From NCBI GenBank assembly GCA_903882935.1, contig CAIRZB010000111.1:1-39141 (forward strand): a stretch of DNA of 39,141 bases. The letters run 5' to 3'. The notes under the pieces are model-generated. The model had not been told where the DNA came from, searched no databases, and saw only the letters and a program-made list of their open reading frames with translations. This DNA comes from an uncultured Parafilimonas sp. (lineage in GTDB: Bacteria > Bacteroidota > Bacteroidia > Chitinophagales > Chitinophagaceae). Of the stretch, positions 25,824 through 33,425 are shown piece by piece. Position numbers and translations under genes: made by a program. How positions within the stretch are numbered: position 1 is the first letter of the stretch; each line of letters begins with the position of its first letter.

Positions 25824-25907
25824 AAAAAAACTTTTCCAAAAATACAAAACAATAATATCTGTAGGTAAAAGCAAATATCACATATTGCCGAGTGCGACAC
25901 CCACACA

Positions 25908-26020
25908 TTCACCCCTTTCTCTTGCAATTATCGTTTCAATTCAGCAATACCAAGCTCTCTAAAGTGAAAAATACTGGCGGCAAGGCCCGCATCAGCCTTA
26001 TTAAACCATTTCAAAAACAT
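25908..26020 (-). pseudogene. Decayed copy of the hisF 3' end
   Basis: 25908-25997 aligns without gaps to the end of hisF at 26448-26537, with 13 mismatches in 90 positions by eye. A 4-nt length difference follows, and homology then continues to 26020 (TTCAAAAACAT shared). The encoded [20 protein letters not shown] then LKR matches the HisF end [20 protein letters not shown]. The next codon is TAA where hisF has a Tyr codon, so the copy is dead. It is oriented like hisF and lies 540 bp further downstream, which suggests an old 3'-end duplication, possibly through integration. Confidence 0.85.
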
Positions 26021-26086
26021 GGGGTTAAAAAATCCGCCCTGCCAACTTACACTTGTCGTGGGCTTCGCGAGTCAGTTACCCAGTTT

Positions 26087-26281
26087 TTATATCCGCGTCA
26101 TTGCATCTTCCTGTTTTTTCCAAAGATTTTCCCTCTTTTCATCATTTCGGCGGGCAGTATTATTACGCAAATAAGCAAAAATACCAGTGTTTGCCACCCA
26201 CAGTACAAATACCAATAACATCATTGCAACCGCAAACCACACTACTAAATCAAATATATTATTTACATTTATATAGTTCAC
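26087..26281 (-). CDS. Small one-TM membrane protein (hypothetical)
   Basis: 64 codons from a GTG at 26281. One long hydrophobic segment (about 10-33, FDLVVWFAVAMMLLVFVLWV) is followed by a basic, polar tail ('ARRNDEKRENLWKKQEDAM'). That architecture looks protein-like rather than random, but there is no family match and the start is weak. It lies between hisF and its decayed 3' copy, on the same strand. Confidence 0.4.
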   Translation of the reverse strand: MNYINVNNIFDLVVWFAVAMMLLVFVLWVANTGIFAYLRNNTARRNDEKRENLWKKQEDAMTRI

Positions 26282-26434
26282 ACAGACTCTGTTTTAATAC
26301 GCATTGTAACTATCGCACTGCCAGGTTCACAACGGCCGAAAGTCTTATATACAGAGCAGCACAAGCCTTGTTGTACCAAAGGATACTTTATTATAGTCTT
26401 GCTGCAAAGTATCGGGGCTTTAAAAGCCAAAAGG

Positions 26435-27271
26435 CTATATCCGTACATTAATACCTTTCTCCCGCAAATATCGTTTCAATTCAGGAATACCAACCTCTTT
26501 AAAGTGAAAAATACTGGCTGCAAGCCCGGCATCGGCCCTACCGGCTTCAAAAACATCCACAAAATGCTGCATTGTGCCACCACCGCCGCTGGCTATCACG
26601 GGTACCGGCAAGGCATCGGCAAGCTTGCTGGTGATGTCTAATGCAAACCCTTGTTTGGTACCGTCGTGGTTCATGCTGGTGAGCAGTATTTCCCCTGCAC
26701 CCAGTTCAACCGCCTGTTTGGCCCAGTCAAAACACTTAACGCCCGTTTTTAACCTTCCGCCATTCAGGTACACGTACCATTCGCCGTCTTCTTCTTTTTT
26801 GGTGTCAATGGCCAGCACCACGCACTGGCTGCCAAACTCTTTCTCTAATTCGCACACCAATTCCGGCCGTTTAAAAGCCGAACTGTTTACAGAAATTTTA
26901 TCCGCGCCGTTTTGCAACAGCACACTTACATCTTCCACGGAAGATATTCCGCCACCCACTGTAAACGGGATATTGATATGGTGGGCTATACGGTTTACCA
27001 GCTCACTCAACGTTTTCCTTTTTTCAACAGTGGCCGTGATATCCAGAAACACTAGTTCGTCAGCACCCTGCTGGGCGTAAAAGGCACCGAGTTCAACGGG
27101 GTCGCCCGCATCGCGCAGGTCTACAAAGTTGGTGCCCTTCACCGTTCGGCCGTCTTTTATATCCAGGCAGGGGATGATGCGTTTGGTGAGGCCGCGCTGC
27201 CTAAACCCCCCTCCGCCCCCTGAAGGGGGAACCGGAAGCTGCGTAAGTTTATATAATTCTTCGTTCATCAT
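26435..27271 (-). CDS. hisF: Imidazole glycerol phosphate synthase, cyclase subunit
   Basis: 278 aa, (beta/alpha)8 barrel. With HisH it converts PRFAR and ammonia to imidazole glycerol phosphate and AICAR. Catalytic Asp37 ([11 protein letters not shown]) and Asp156 (VVLAIDTKK) are present, as are phosphate loops '[13 protein letters not shown]' and '[13 protein letters not shown]'. The family normally begins [12 protein letters not shown]; here no start codon precedes LTKRI. The frame instead continues through a 26-residue leader ([20 protein letters not shown]...) whose second half is translated from a CCCCCT/AGGGGG repeat at 27201-27232. The leader must therefore be part of the protein unless a non-standard start is used. 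Confidence 0.95.
   Translation of the reverse strand: MMNEELYKLTQLPVPPSGGGGGFRQRGLTKRIIPCLDIKDGRTVKGTNFVDLRDAGDPVELGAFYAQQGADELVFLDITATVEKRKTLSELVNRIAHHINIPFTVGGGISSVEDVSVLLQNGADKISVNSSAFKRPELVCELEKEFGSQCVVLAIDTKKEEDGEWYVYLNGGRLKTGVKCFDWAKQAVELGAGEILLTSMNHDGTKQGFALDITSKLADALPVPVIASGGGGTMQHFVDVFEAGRADAGLAASIFHFKEVGIPELKRYLREKGINVRI
27201..27232. repeat. CCCCCT/AGGGGG palindromic repeat inside the hisF 5' coding region
   Basis: CTAAACCCCCCTCCGCCCCC then TGAAGGGGGAACC. It encodes the [11 protein letters not shown] part of the HisF leader. Same family as 27315-27346, 37710-37743 and 37841-37890. Confidence 0.75.
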
Positions 27272-27314
27272 AAAGTTCAAATTTGAATAATGTAAATACT
27301 CAAAACCGGCTTAT

Positions 27315-27346
27315 AGTTCCCCCTTTAGGGGGATTTAGGGGGTTAG
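27315..27346. repeat. CCCCCTTTAGGGGG repeat at the end of hisA
   Basis: Uninterrupted copy: AGTTCCCCCTTTAGGGGG then ATTTAGGGGGTTAG. The hisA stop codon (27343-27345) is formed by its last bases, and the rest fills the hisA-hisF gap. Confidence 0.75.
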
Positions 27347-28065
27347 AGAGTGGATTTCGGGCCCAGTTGCCCTAATGTTATCCTCCCCTCATAAATCGCC
27401 TTACCTACAATCGCCCCACTACAGCCGATGGCCTTTAACTCCTCCAAATCCTGCAAGCTGCTTACACCGCCGCTGGCGATAAAAAACAGTTGTGGAAATT
27501 TGGTGATGATGTTTTTATACAATTCCACCGACGGGCCTTCCAGTTTGCCATCTTTGCTTACATCCGTGCAAAAAAGCTGCTTTACACCATGGGCTGCATA
27601 TTTGGCAATAAAATCATAAATCCAAATATCCGTTGTTTCCAGCCAGCCGCCCACGGCTATTTTTTCTTCCTTAACATCCGCGCCTAACAAAAATTTATGG
27701 GCACCAAATTTTTTAAGCCATTCAACAAATAGCGGTTCGTTTTTCACCGCCAAGCTCCCGATGGTGGCAAGCGCGGCTCCTGAATTGAAAACAATATTTA
27801 CGTCTTCTTCTTTTTTTATGCCGCCGCCAAAATCAATCACCAGGTTTGTATTGCCGGCAATGGCTTCCAACACCTTCCAGTTTTTAACGGCACCTGCTTT
27901 TGCCCCGTCTAGGTCAACCAGGTGCAGGCGGCTAAGCCCGGCACCTTCAAACTCCTTTGCTACCTCCAAGGGGTTTTCATTGTACACCGTTTTTTGGGCG
28001 TAATCGCCTTGGGTAAGCCTTACGCATTTACCGTCTATAATATCAATGGCGGGTATAATCTGCAT
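27343..28065 (-). CDS. hisA: Phosphoribosylformimino-AICAR-phosphate isomerase
   Basis: 240 aa (beta/alpha)8 barrel catalysing the ProFAR to PRFAR Amadori isomerisation. Catalytic Asp8 in MQIIPAIDIIDGKCVRL and the second Asp in FLLGADVKEEK are present, with phosphate loops 'IDFGGGIKKEEDV' and 'FIASGGVSSLQDL'. The ATG at 28065 gives the standard start; the longer frame upstream lies in a repeat. A separate TrpF is present in the window, so HisA need not serve both pathways. Upstream neighbour: the PLP decarboxylase (75 bp gap filled by a repeat). Downstream: hisF. Confidence 0.95.
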   Translation of the reverse strand: MQIIPAIDIIDGKCVRLTQGDYAQKTVYNENPLEVAKEFEGAGLSRLHLVDLDGAKAGAVKNWKVLEAIAGNTNLVIDFGGGIKKEEDVNIVFNSGAALATIGSLAVKNEPLFVEWLKKFGAHKFLLGADVKEEKIAVGGWLETTDIWIYDFIAKYAAHGVKQLFCTDVSKDGKLEGPSVELYKNIITKFPQLFFIASGGVSSLQDLEELKAIGCSGAIVGKAIYEGRITLGQLGPKSTL

Positions 28066-28090
28066 GCCAAATGTTTTTTGTTTTGTGTCT

Positions 28091-28137
28091 GTGGGCTGCA
28101 CCCATCGCTGTTTTATGTCACCCCTTTGGGGCTTTTA
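28091..28137. repeat. GGGCTGCACCCATCGCT repeat, copy 1
   Basis: 28092-28136 matches 31855-31899 over 45 nt with one mismatch. It contains two small dyads (TGGG/CCCA around CTGCA, and CCCC/GGGG around TTT). It fills the gap between the decarboxylase stop and hisA. Confidence 0.85.
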
Positions 28138-28140
28138 TAT

Positions 28141-29550
28141 TCAATATTTGTAATGCTTTGCCACGTCTAATAATTCGCTTACTGCTATATCCACATCTTC
28201 TTTTGCCGTGCGCCAGTTAACCAACGCCGCACGAATGCATGGCAGGCCTTTGTACACAGTGGGGGTCATAAACACGTTGCCACGTTTATTCAGTTCGGCC
28301 AAAATCTTGGCTATTTTATCAGTTCGGTTGTCTTCTTCAGCCAAGGTAAAACAAATGGTGTTAAGCCTTACTGGGGCCGCCAGTTTGTAATATACCGATG
28401 CTTCTAACGCTTGGCCAAACTGCTGCGCCAAGGCAATATTATTACTCACAATATCTGCATACCCTTCCTTGCCATATGCAAGCAGACTAAACCACACCGG
28501 CAAAGCCCTGAACCGCCTTGAGTTTTCGGACACATAGTTGAGGTAATTGAAATGCTCCAACGGGTTGCCCAAATAAGGCGCATTGGAGTTTTGGAAGGTT
28601 TGCACCTGTAACTGGGCGTGTTCGGAACGGGTGAGTATCATGGCACTGTCGTACGGCACGTTCAGCCATTTATGAAAATCGATGGTGATGCTGTCGGCCG
28701 CTTCCCAGCCTGTAAGCAAGTGTGCATGTTGGGGCGACAAAGCTGCGAATGCACCAAAAGCCGCATCAATATGCCACCAAAAATTATATTTATCCTTTAG
28801 AGATGCGATGCGTTGGAGGTCATCAAAATCAACCGTATTAACCGTTCCCCCGCTTGATATGAGTATGAACGGCTCGCTTGGATGTTGGCTGATGGCTGCT
28901 TCGAACGCGTCCATATCCATACACTCCCGGCCGGGCAGTACAGGCACCAACGTTATGTTATTGCTGCCCAAACCCAACATAGCCATGCATTTAATGGCGG
29001 ATGAGTGCGGTGTGGCAGCATACACTTTTATCGTGCCGCTAATGCCTTCCCTGGCGAAATCTTTACCCAGCTGCCTGCCATACCATTGCCTTGCCACTGC
29101 AAGGCCTGTAAAATTGCTCGTGGTGGCACCGGTTACAAACGCCCCTAGGAAATGTGGCGGCAGGTTGAACAAATGCAACAACAACTGCACTGTTTGAACT
29201 TCCAACGCCGCAGATACATCGCCGGGGCCTTTGGCATTTTGGGTGTTTTGGTCAAATACTGTAGCTAACCAATCGCCTGCGATAGATGCAGGCGTGGTAC
29301 CGCCGGTTACAAAACCCCAGTAACGCGGGCCGGAGGAGGCCACGATATTGTGTAAAAAGTTTTGCTCAAACAACCGTTGTGCTTGTGCAGCCCCTAAGCC
29401 TTTTGCGGGTAATGCCACAAGCGCAACTGTGGGGTTTGATACCGCCGACGGTGCATCCTGCAGCCTATTTAGGTATTCCAGACTTAATATCTTGGCGGCA
29501 TCCAATACCTGGGATATGTTATCAAGGTCGTATTGCAGCGTTTCGTTCAT
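28141..29550 (-). CDS. Group II PLP-dependent amino acid decarboxylase
   Basis: 469 aa from the ATG at 29550. Family features: PLP-ring His182 in AATPHSSAIKC, Asp262 in 'WWHIDAAFGAFAAL', Schiff-base Lys294 in DSITIDFHKWLNVPYD. It begins like aromatic-L-amino-acid and related decarboxylases ('SSGPRYWGFVTGGTTPASIA', 'TGATTSNFTGLAVARQWYG'). Members decarboxylate aromatic amino acids, histidine, glutamate or 2,4-diaminobutyrate; the substrate is not clear here. It sits between hisH and hisA in the same orientation, so it may act on an amino acid related to the pathway, or be a passenger. Intact and full length. Confidence 0.85.
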   Translation of the reverse strand: MNETLQYDLDNISQVLDAAKILSLEYLNRLQDAPSAVSNPTVALVALPAKGLGAAQAQRLFEQNFLHNIVASSGPRYWGFVTGGTTPASIAGDWLATVFDQNTQNAKGPGDVSAALEVQTVQLLLHLFNLPPHFLGAFVTGATTSNFTGLAVARQWYGRQLGKDFAREGISGTIKVYAATPHSSAIKCMAMLGLGSNNITLVPVLPGRECMDMDAFEAAISQHPSEPFILISSGGTVNTVDFDDLQRIASLKDKYNFWWHIDAAFGAFAALSPQHAHLLTGWEAADSITIDFHKWLNVPYDSAMILTRSEHAQLQVQTFQNSNAPYLGNPLEHFNYLNYVSENSRRFRALPVWFSLLAYGKEGYADIVSNNIALAQQFGQALEASVYYKLAAPVRLNTICFTLAEEDNRTDKIAKILAELNKRGNVFMTPTVYKGLPCIRAALVNWRTAKEDVDIAVSELLDVAKHYKY

Positions 29551-29555
29551 GCGCG

Positions 29556-29691
29556 ATTTTTTTAAACCACAGAGTAACACAGAGTTTTTTCACGGAGTTA
29601 CAAAGAGCTTTTTGTTCGCTCTTCGGAACTTGTAGTTCCGAAGCAGTATGTTGTCGCCTTTGGCGACGTAGATAAGGTTGCCAAAGGCAAC
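29556..29691. repeat. Repeat block with three adjacent hairpins between hisH and the decarboxylase
   Basis: 29565-29605 holds ACCACAGAGTAACACAGAG and CACGGAGTTACAAAGAG words. Three perfect hairpins follow: CTTCGGAACT/AGTTCCGAAG at 29621-29643, GTCGCC/GGCGAC at 29653-29667 and GTTGCC/GGCAAC at 29677-29691, each with a 3-nt loop. No gene is seen in 29551-29783. Confidence 0.75.
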
Positions 29692-29783
29692 AAAATACAT
29701 TCAATGAACAGTAAGTTTCGCAGAGCAAAAAAACTCAATGCAACTGTGCGTGCTTTAACTCCTTTAACGCTGTGGTTTTGCAT

Positions 29784-30395
29784 TTAAACCAATTCGATAA
29801 AATTCTTCAATATCCTTTCGCCCACACCCGCACTTTTTTCGGGATGGAACTGTACGCCGTAAAAATTATTTTTATGCAAGGCACTGCTGTATGGCTGCAC
29901 ATAATCGGTGGTGCCTGTGGTATGTTCACCCAGCGCCGCATAGTACCCGTGGACGAAATAACAATAGCTTTCTTCAGGCACATTGGTAAACAAAGTAGAC
30001 TGAAGATTATAAATGTTATTCCAACCTATTTGGGGTATTTTGAGTCTCGGCGATTCGGCATTCTTACCAGCAGGCGGAGAAAATTTCTTCACCGGCTCGT
30101 CAAATATGCCGAGGCACTCAGTCTCGTTTTCTTCCGAATACCGGCACATCAACTGCATGCCGAGGCACACGCCCAACACGGGCTGCGTAAGGTTTTTTAG
30201 CACTTCATCCAACCCGCGCTCTTTTAGGTACCGCATGGCACTGCTGGCTTCGCCTACACCGGGGAAGATTACTTTATCTGCCGCCTTTATTTGTTCGTGG
30301 TCGTCGGTTACAACAGCAGAAACGCCTATGCGCTCCAGTGCGTACAGGACTGACTGGATATTGCCGGCGTTGTATTTAATGATGGTCAGAACCAT
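29784..30395 (-). CDS. hisH: Imidazole glycerol phosphate synthase, glutamine amidotransferase subunit
   Basis: 203 aa, class I glutamine amidotransferase giving ammonia to HisF. The catalytic triad is Cys77 in LGVCLGMQLM, and His184 and Glu186 in VQFHPEKS. The oxyanion region 'IFPGVGEASSAM' and the 'PQIGWN' motif are normal. The ATG at 30395 begins the usual MVLTIIKYNAGNIQSV. It directly follows trpA on the minus strand, so the trp and his parts join here. The 139-bp gap between them is an inverted repeat pair. Confidence 0.95.
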   Translation of the reverse strand: MVLTIIKYNAGNIQSVLYALERIGVSAVVTDDHEQIKAADKVIFPGVGEASSAMRYLKERGLDEVLKNLTQPVLGVCLGMQLMCRYSEENETECLGIFDEPVKKFSPPAGKNAESPRLKIPQIGWNNIYNLQSTLFTNVPEESYCYFVHGYYAALGEHTTGTTDYVQPYSSALHKNNFYGVQFHPEKSAGVGERILKNFIELV

Positions 30396-30540
30396 GATTT
30401 GGGGGGATTTTCAAGATTTTGGGGAACCCGTTTTTTCAACTGTGTTTTTTAATTTTTCCGAACTGATTATTGGGAAGATTTAAGATAGCCGATTTCAAAT
30501 CATTTAAATCCAAAAAATCTACCCAAATCCTGGTTCAGAC
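30391..30540. repeat. Inverted pair of the TGAACCACGATTTGGG repeat between hisH and trpA
   Basis: Left copy ACCATGATTTGGGGGGATTT (30391-30426), right copy on the other strand (30498-30540: AAATCTACCCAAATCC then TGGTTCAGAC). The trpA stop codon TGA is read from the right copy (ATTGTCTGAACC on the coding strand). The pair can form a long imperfect hairpin in the trpA-hisH transcript. Confidence 0.7.
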
Positions 30541-31359
30541 AATTCCGTTTAAAAACGCCTTCGTCGCCACTTTAATATCCTCTGCGCCTTCCAACGCTTT
30601 AATATAGGCCGTACCAATTATGGCACCATTGGCGTGGCGGCAGGCGGCATCAAAGGTTTGTTTGTCTTTTATACCAAAACCCACCAATACGGGGTTTGTA
30701 AGATGCAGCCCTTGTAATTTTTGCAGGTAGGCTTCCACCGCGCCGAAATCTTTATCCTTGCCTGTGGTGGAGGATGAAGATACTGCATATAAAAAACCAC
30801 TGCTTAAAGCATCCAGCTCCTTGATACGTGCATCCGATGTTTCGGGCGTTACCAGAAAAATAAAATCAAGGCCGTACTCTTTTATAATAGCACCGTATTC
30901 CGTTTCAAACTCGTGCTGGGGCAAGTCGGGTAATATCAAACCGTCTATGCCCACGGCGGCGGCATCTGCACAAAATTTTTCAAAGCCATATTGCAACACA
31001 GGGTTCATGTAGCCCATGAGGATAACGGGAATGGAGATGGCCTCATCCCCCCCCGCATCTCCCTCCAAAGGAGTCCCTTGGACTGAAGGGGTGAAAGAAG
31101 AGCGAAAATTGCGTAGTTGTTCGAATAATACTGCTATGGTCATGCCATTTTCCAAAGCGTGCAGGCCGCTTGCTTGTATAACCGGGCCGTCGGCCAGGGG
31201 GTCGCTGTAAGGCATACCCAATTCTATAATGTCGGCCCCTGCGCTTTGTAAGGCGCGCATAATGGTTAAAGTGCTTTCTAATTGCGGGTAGCCGGCTGTG
31301 CAATACACGTTCAACACACGCGAGGCCTTTTTGCTAAACAATTCTTTTATCCTACTCAT
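30535..31359 (-). CDS. trpA: Tryptophan synthase alpha chain, with a repeat-derived insertion
   Basis: 274 aa. It cleaves indole-3-glycerol phosphate to indole, which is passed to TrpB. Catalytic Glu46 (IIELGMPYSDP) and Asp57 (LADGPVIQ) are present, as is the phosphate site 'VLVGFGIKDKQTF'. Relatives read ...FEQLRNIR-xxxIPVILMGY; here about 20 residues (87-107: SSFTPSVQGTPLEGDAGGDE then A) intervene. They are encoded by a CCCCTT...GGGGG repeat carrying the 20-nt unit (31064-31083). The insertion lies in the surface segment before beta-strand 4, away from the catalytic residues, so the enzyme may still work. It overlaps the upstream GNAT gene by 8 bp. Confidence 0.95.
   Translation of the reverse strand: MSRIKELFSKKASRVLNVYCTAGYPQLESTLTIMRALQSAGADIIELGMPYSDPLADGPVIQASGLHALENGMTIAVLFEQLRNFRSSFTPSVQGTPLEGDAGGDEAISIPVILMGYMNPVLQYGFEKFCADAAAVGIDGLILPDLPQHEFETEYGAIIKEYGLDFIFLVTPETSDARIKELDALSSGFLYAVSSSSTTGKDKDFGAVEAYLQKLQGLHLTNPVLVGFGIKDKQTFDAACRHANGAIIGTAYIKALEGAEDIKVATKAFLNGIV
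31045..31103. repeat. CCCCTT...GGGGG repeat with nested 20-nt unit, inside trpA
   Basis: On the coding strand it reads ACCCCTTCA, then the unit GTCCAAGGGACTCCTTTGGA (31064-31083 as complement), then GGGAGATGCGGGGGGGATG. The same arrangement occurs between trpC and trpD (37841-37890) with an identical unit. It encodes residues about 89-105 of TrpA. Confidence 0.75.
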
Positions 31360-31813
31360 TCGTACAATCTTTATACATATAAAATTTAGTCTCGTCCCGC
31401 TCGGTTAAAGTAAAGCCCAACTCGGTGTACAGTTTTTGTGCCTGCACATTAATCTTTAACACCTCCAAAGCCACGCGCTTTTTACGGGCCTTTGCTTTTG
31501 CCATACATTGTTCAATTATGGCTGTGCCAATGCCTTTGCGTTGGTAAGCGGGCAGCAAATATAAACTGCTGATGAATATAATGCGCTCGTCCTCTTTTAC
31601 CTCGACAGTGCCCGCAGCAACACCACCTACAAATACAATACTGCAATTTGCGGTGCTGTAGTTATCCTGGTGAAATTGTTGTTGAAAAGCCTCGTCCCAA
31701 CCCCAAATGTCTTCTATATAACCCTTCAGCACCGTTTTCTTAACGTGGTAAAAGAAATCGGAGTCTTCGGCGGTTGCCTTTTGTAATTTGTATGGTGTTA
31801 TAGTTTCAGTCAC
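31352..31813 (-). CDS. GNAT-family N-acetyltransferase
   Basis: 153 aa from a GTG at 31813, giving MTETITPYKLQKATAEDSDF, the usual GNAT start. A longer frame back to 31864 begins inside a dispersed repeat and was rejected. The acetyl-CoA loop is 'LYLLPAYQRKGIGTAIIEQC' (RxxGIG); 'VALEVLKINVQAQKLYTELG' and FTLTERDETKFYMYK follow the fold. It acts on an unknown amine. It lies between trpB and trpA and overlaps trpA by 8 bp, so it is coupled to the trp operon. Confidence 0.8.
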   Translation of the reverse strand: MTETITPYKLQKATAEDSDFFYHVKKTVLKGYIEDIWGWDEAFQQQFHQDNYSTANCSIVFVGGVAAGTVEVKEDERIIFISSLYLLPAYQRKGIGTAIIEQCMAKAKARKKRVALEVLKINVQAQKLYTELGFTLTERDETKFYMYKDCTNE

Positions 31814-31854
31814 GTTTTTATATCTGTTACAATTTATGGTGGCGAACTGTGCGA

Positions 31855-31899
31855 TGGGCTGCACCCATCGCTATTTTATGTCACCCCTTTGGGGCTTTT
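31855..31899. repeat. GGGCTGCACCCATCGCT repeat, copy 2
   Basis: Matches 28092-28136 with a single mismatch over 45 nt. It lies upstream of the GNAT gene in the trpB-trpA gap. The remainder of 31900-32000 shows no gene. Confidence 0.85.
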
Positions 31900-31995
31900 C
31901 ACCCGCCACGTAAAAGCTCAATTATATTTCAATTGTACAAGGGGGTGACAGAACCGGCGATGCCGCCTGCCATGCAGCTGGTTCAATAATTCTTT

Positions 31996-32037
31996 AAATC
32001 CACCCTCCAAATGAGTCCTATGGACAAATCGCGGTTC
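31996..32037. repeat. AAATCCACCC...AAATCGCGGTTCA repeat interrupted by the 20-nt unit, at the trpB stop
   Basis: The host repeat (compare the intact 36165-36186) is split after AAATCCACCC by TCCAAATGAGTCCTATGGAC (32006-32025), then resumes AAATCGCGGTTCA. The trpB stop TGA (complement of 32036-32038) is part of the repeat's TGAACC end. Confidence 0.7.
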
Positions 32038-33244
32038 AAATACTCTTCATATACGTCGCTAAATCCTTGTCCCCCCTGCCGCTTAAGCATATCACCACGG
32101 TGTCGGTTGGTTTAAAAGTCATTTGTTTTAATGCCGCCAGCGCATGGGATGTTTCCAATGCAGGTATAATGCCTTCCAGCTTGCTCAGTTCAAAAGCGGC
32201 TTCCAAGGCCTCGTCGTCGGTGGCACTTAAAAATATACCGCGGCCGCTTTCAAAAAGGTGCGCATGCAGGGGGCCGATGCCAGGGTAATCCAGCCCTGCC
32301 GAAATACTGTGGGGTTCCACCACCTGGCCGTCTGCGGTTTGCATTACGAGGCTTTTACTGCCATGCAATACACCGGGTTTGCCCAGTTGTGTAGTGGCTG
32401 CGCTCATGCCGCTGTTAACGCCGTGGCCTGCGGCTTCCACCGCCACCAGCTTAACACTCAGTTCATCCAAAAAATGGTAGAAGGCACCGGCCGCATTACT
32501 GCCGCCGCCCACACAGGCCATTACATAGTCGGGCAGTTCGCTGCCGGTATGCTCTTTTAATTGTTTGCGGGTTTCCTCGCTTATCACGCTCTGGAAACGC
32601 GCCACCATATCCGGGTATGGGTGCGGCCCCACCACGCTGCCTATTATGTAATGTGTGTTCTCGGGGTTGTTAATCCAATCGCGGATGGCCTCGTTGGTAG
32701 CGTCCTTCAGCGTTTGGCTGCCGCTTTCCGCAGGCACTACGGTGGCACCCAGCATCTTCATACGGGCCACGTTGGGTGCCTGGCGCTCAATATCCTTTAT
32801 GCCCATGTACACGATGCACTCCAGCCCCATTAACGCGCATACTGTGGCTGTGGCCACGCCGTGCTGGCCCGCGCCGGTTTCGGCAATAATGCGTTTTTTG
32901 CCGAGGCGTTGTGCCAGCAGCACCTGCCCTATGGCGTTGTTTATTTTATGCGCTCCGGTATGGTTTAAGTCTTCCCGTTTTAGGTAGATGCGTGTTTTAT
33001 ACTGCTCGCTCAGGCGTTTGGCATAAAACAGCGGCGTGGGGCGGCCCACATAATCGCGCAGCAAATCCTGGAACTCCTGCTGAAACGCAGGCTCGTACAT
33101 AATCTCCAGGTACCTGGCCTTTAGTTCTTCCACATTGCGGTGCAGCATTTCCGGAATATATGCCCCGCCATAATTGCCATAATACCCAAATATGTTGGGC
33201 TGCTTGTATGTGCCCCGGTTAAGTGAAACTGTCGTATTTATCAT
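32036..33244 (-). CDS. trpB: Tryptophan synthase beta chain
   Basis: 402 aa. PLP enzyme joining indole and serine to tryptophan. Schiff-base Lys100 in '[20 protein letters not shown]', the catalytic Glu in '[20 protein letters not shown]', and the phosphate site '[19 protein letters not shown]' are present. Standard TrpB1-type, so it should pair with TrpA. The start [20 protein letters not shown] is the only good ATG. It is separated from trpA by a GNAT gene and repeats, and from trpF by three accessory genes. Its stop codon is contributed by a dispersed repeat. Confidence 0.97.
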   Translation of the reverse strand: MINTTVSLNRGTYKQPNIFGYYGNYGGAYIPEMLHRNVEELKARYLEIMYEPAFQQEFQDLLRDYVGRPTPLFYAKRLSEQYKTRIYLKREDLNHTGAHKINNAIGQVLLAQRLGKKRIIAETGAGQHGVATATVCALMGLECIVYMGIKDIERQAPNVARMKMLGATVVPAESGSQTLKDATNEAIRDWINNPENTHYIIGSVVGPHPYPDMVARFQSVISEETRKQLKEHTGSELPDYVMACVGGGSNAAGAFYHFLDELSVKLVAVEAAGHGVNSGMSAATTQLGKPGVLHGSKSLVMQTADGQVVEPHSISAGLDYPGIGPLHAHLFESGRGIFLSATDDEALEAAFELSKLEGIIPALETSHALAALKQMTFKPTDTVVICLSGRGDKDLATYMKSI

Positions 33245-33327
33245 TGACCACTGATTTTAAACTATGATTTTGACCTGATTTTTCTGATTATCCTGATGTT
33301 GTTTCTCGTTTTGCGTTTTTTGTTTTT

Positions 33328-33374
33328 GGTTACCGGCTGTTGGAATTCTATTGAACTGTTGTTGCGTCGCACAC
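33328..33374 (+). repeat. GGTTACCGGCTGTTGG...GCGTCGCAC repeat, uninterrupted copy
   Basis: GGTTACCGGCTGTTGGAATT, then TGTTGTTGCGTCGCACAC. Compare 18180-18231 and the interrupted 24853-24920. It lies in the 181-bp gap between the DUF262 gene and trpB, where 33241-33295 also holds degenerate ACCACTGATTTT-like words. No gene is seen. Confidence 0.6.
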
Positions 33375-33425
33375 TGCGGCGGTTGGAACGGATTTCGATA
33401 TGAAAATGATTTATGTAATTTGTTG

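Noticed and set aside
26053-26451. 132-codon plus-strand frame between the hisF copies
   Set aside because: Low-complexity translation overlapping the small minus-strand ORF and the hisF end; no start context or motif.
29286-29675. 129-codon plus-strand frame
   Set aside because: Mostly antisense to the decarboxylase N-terminus and then into hairpin repeats.
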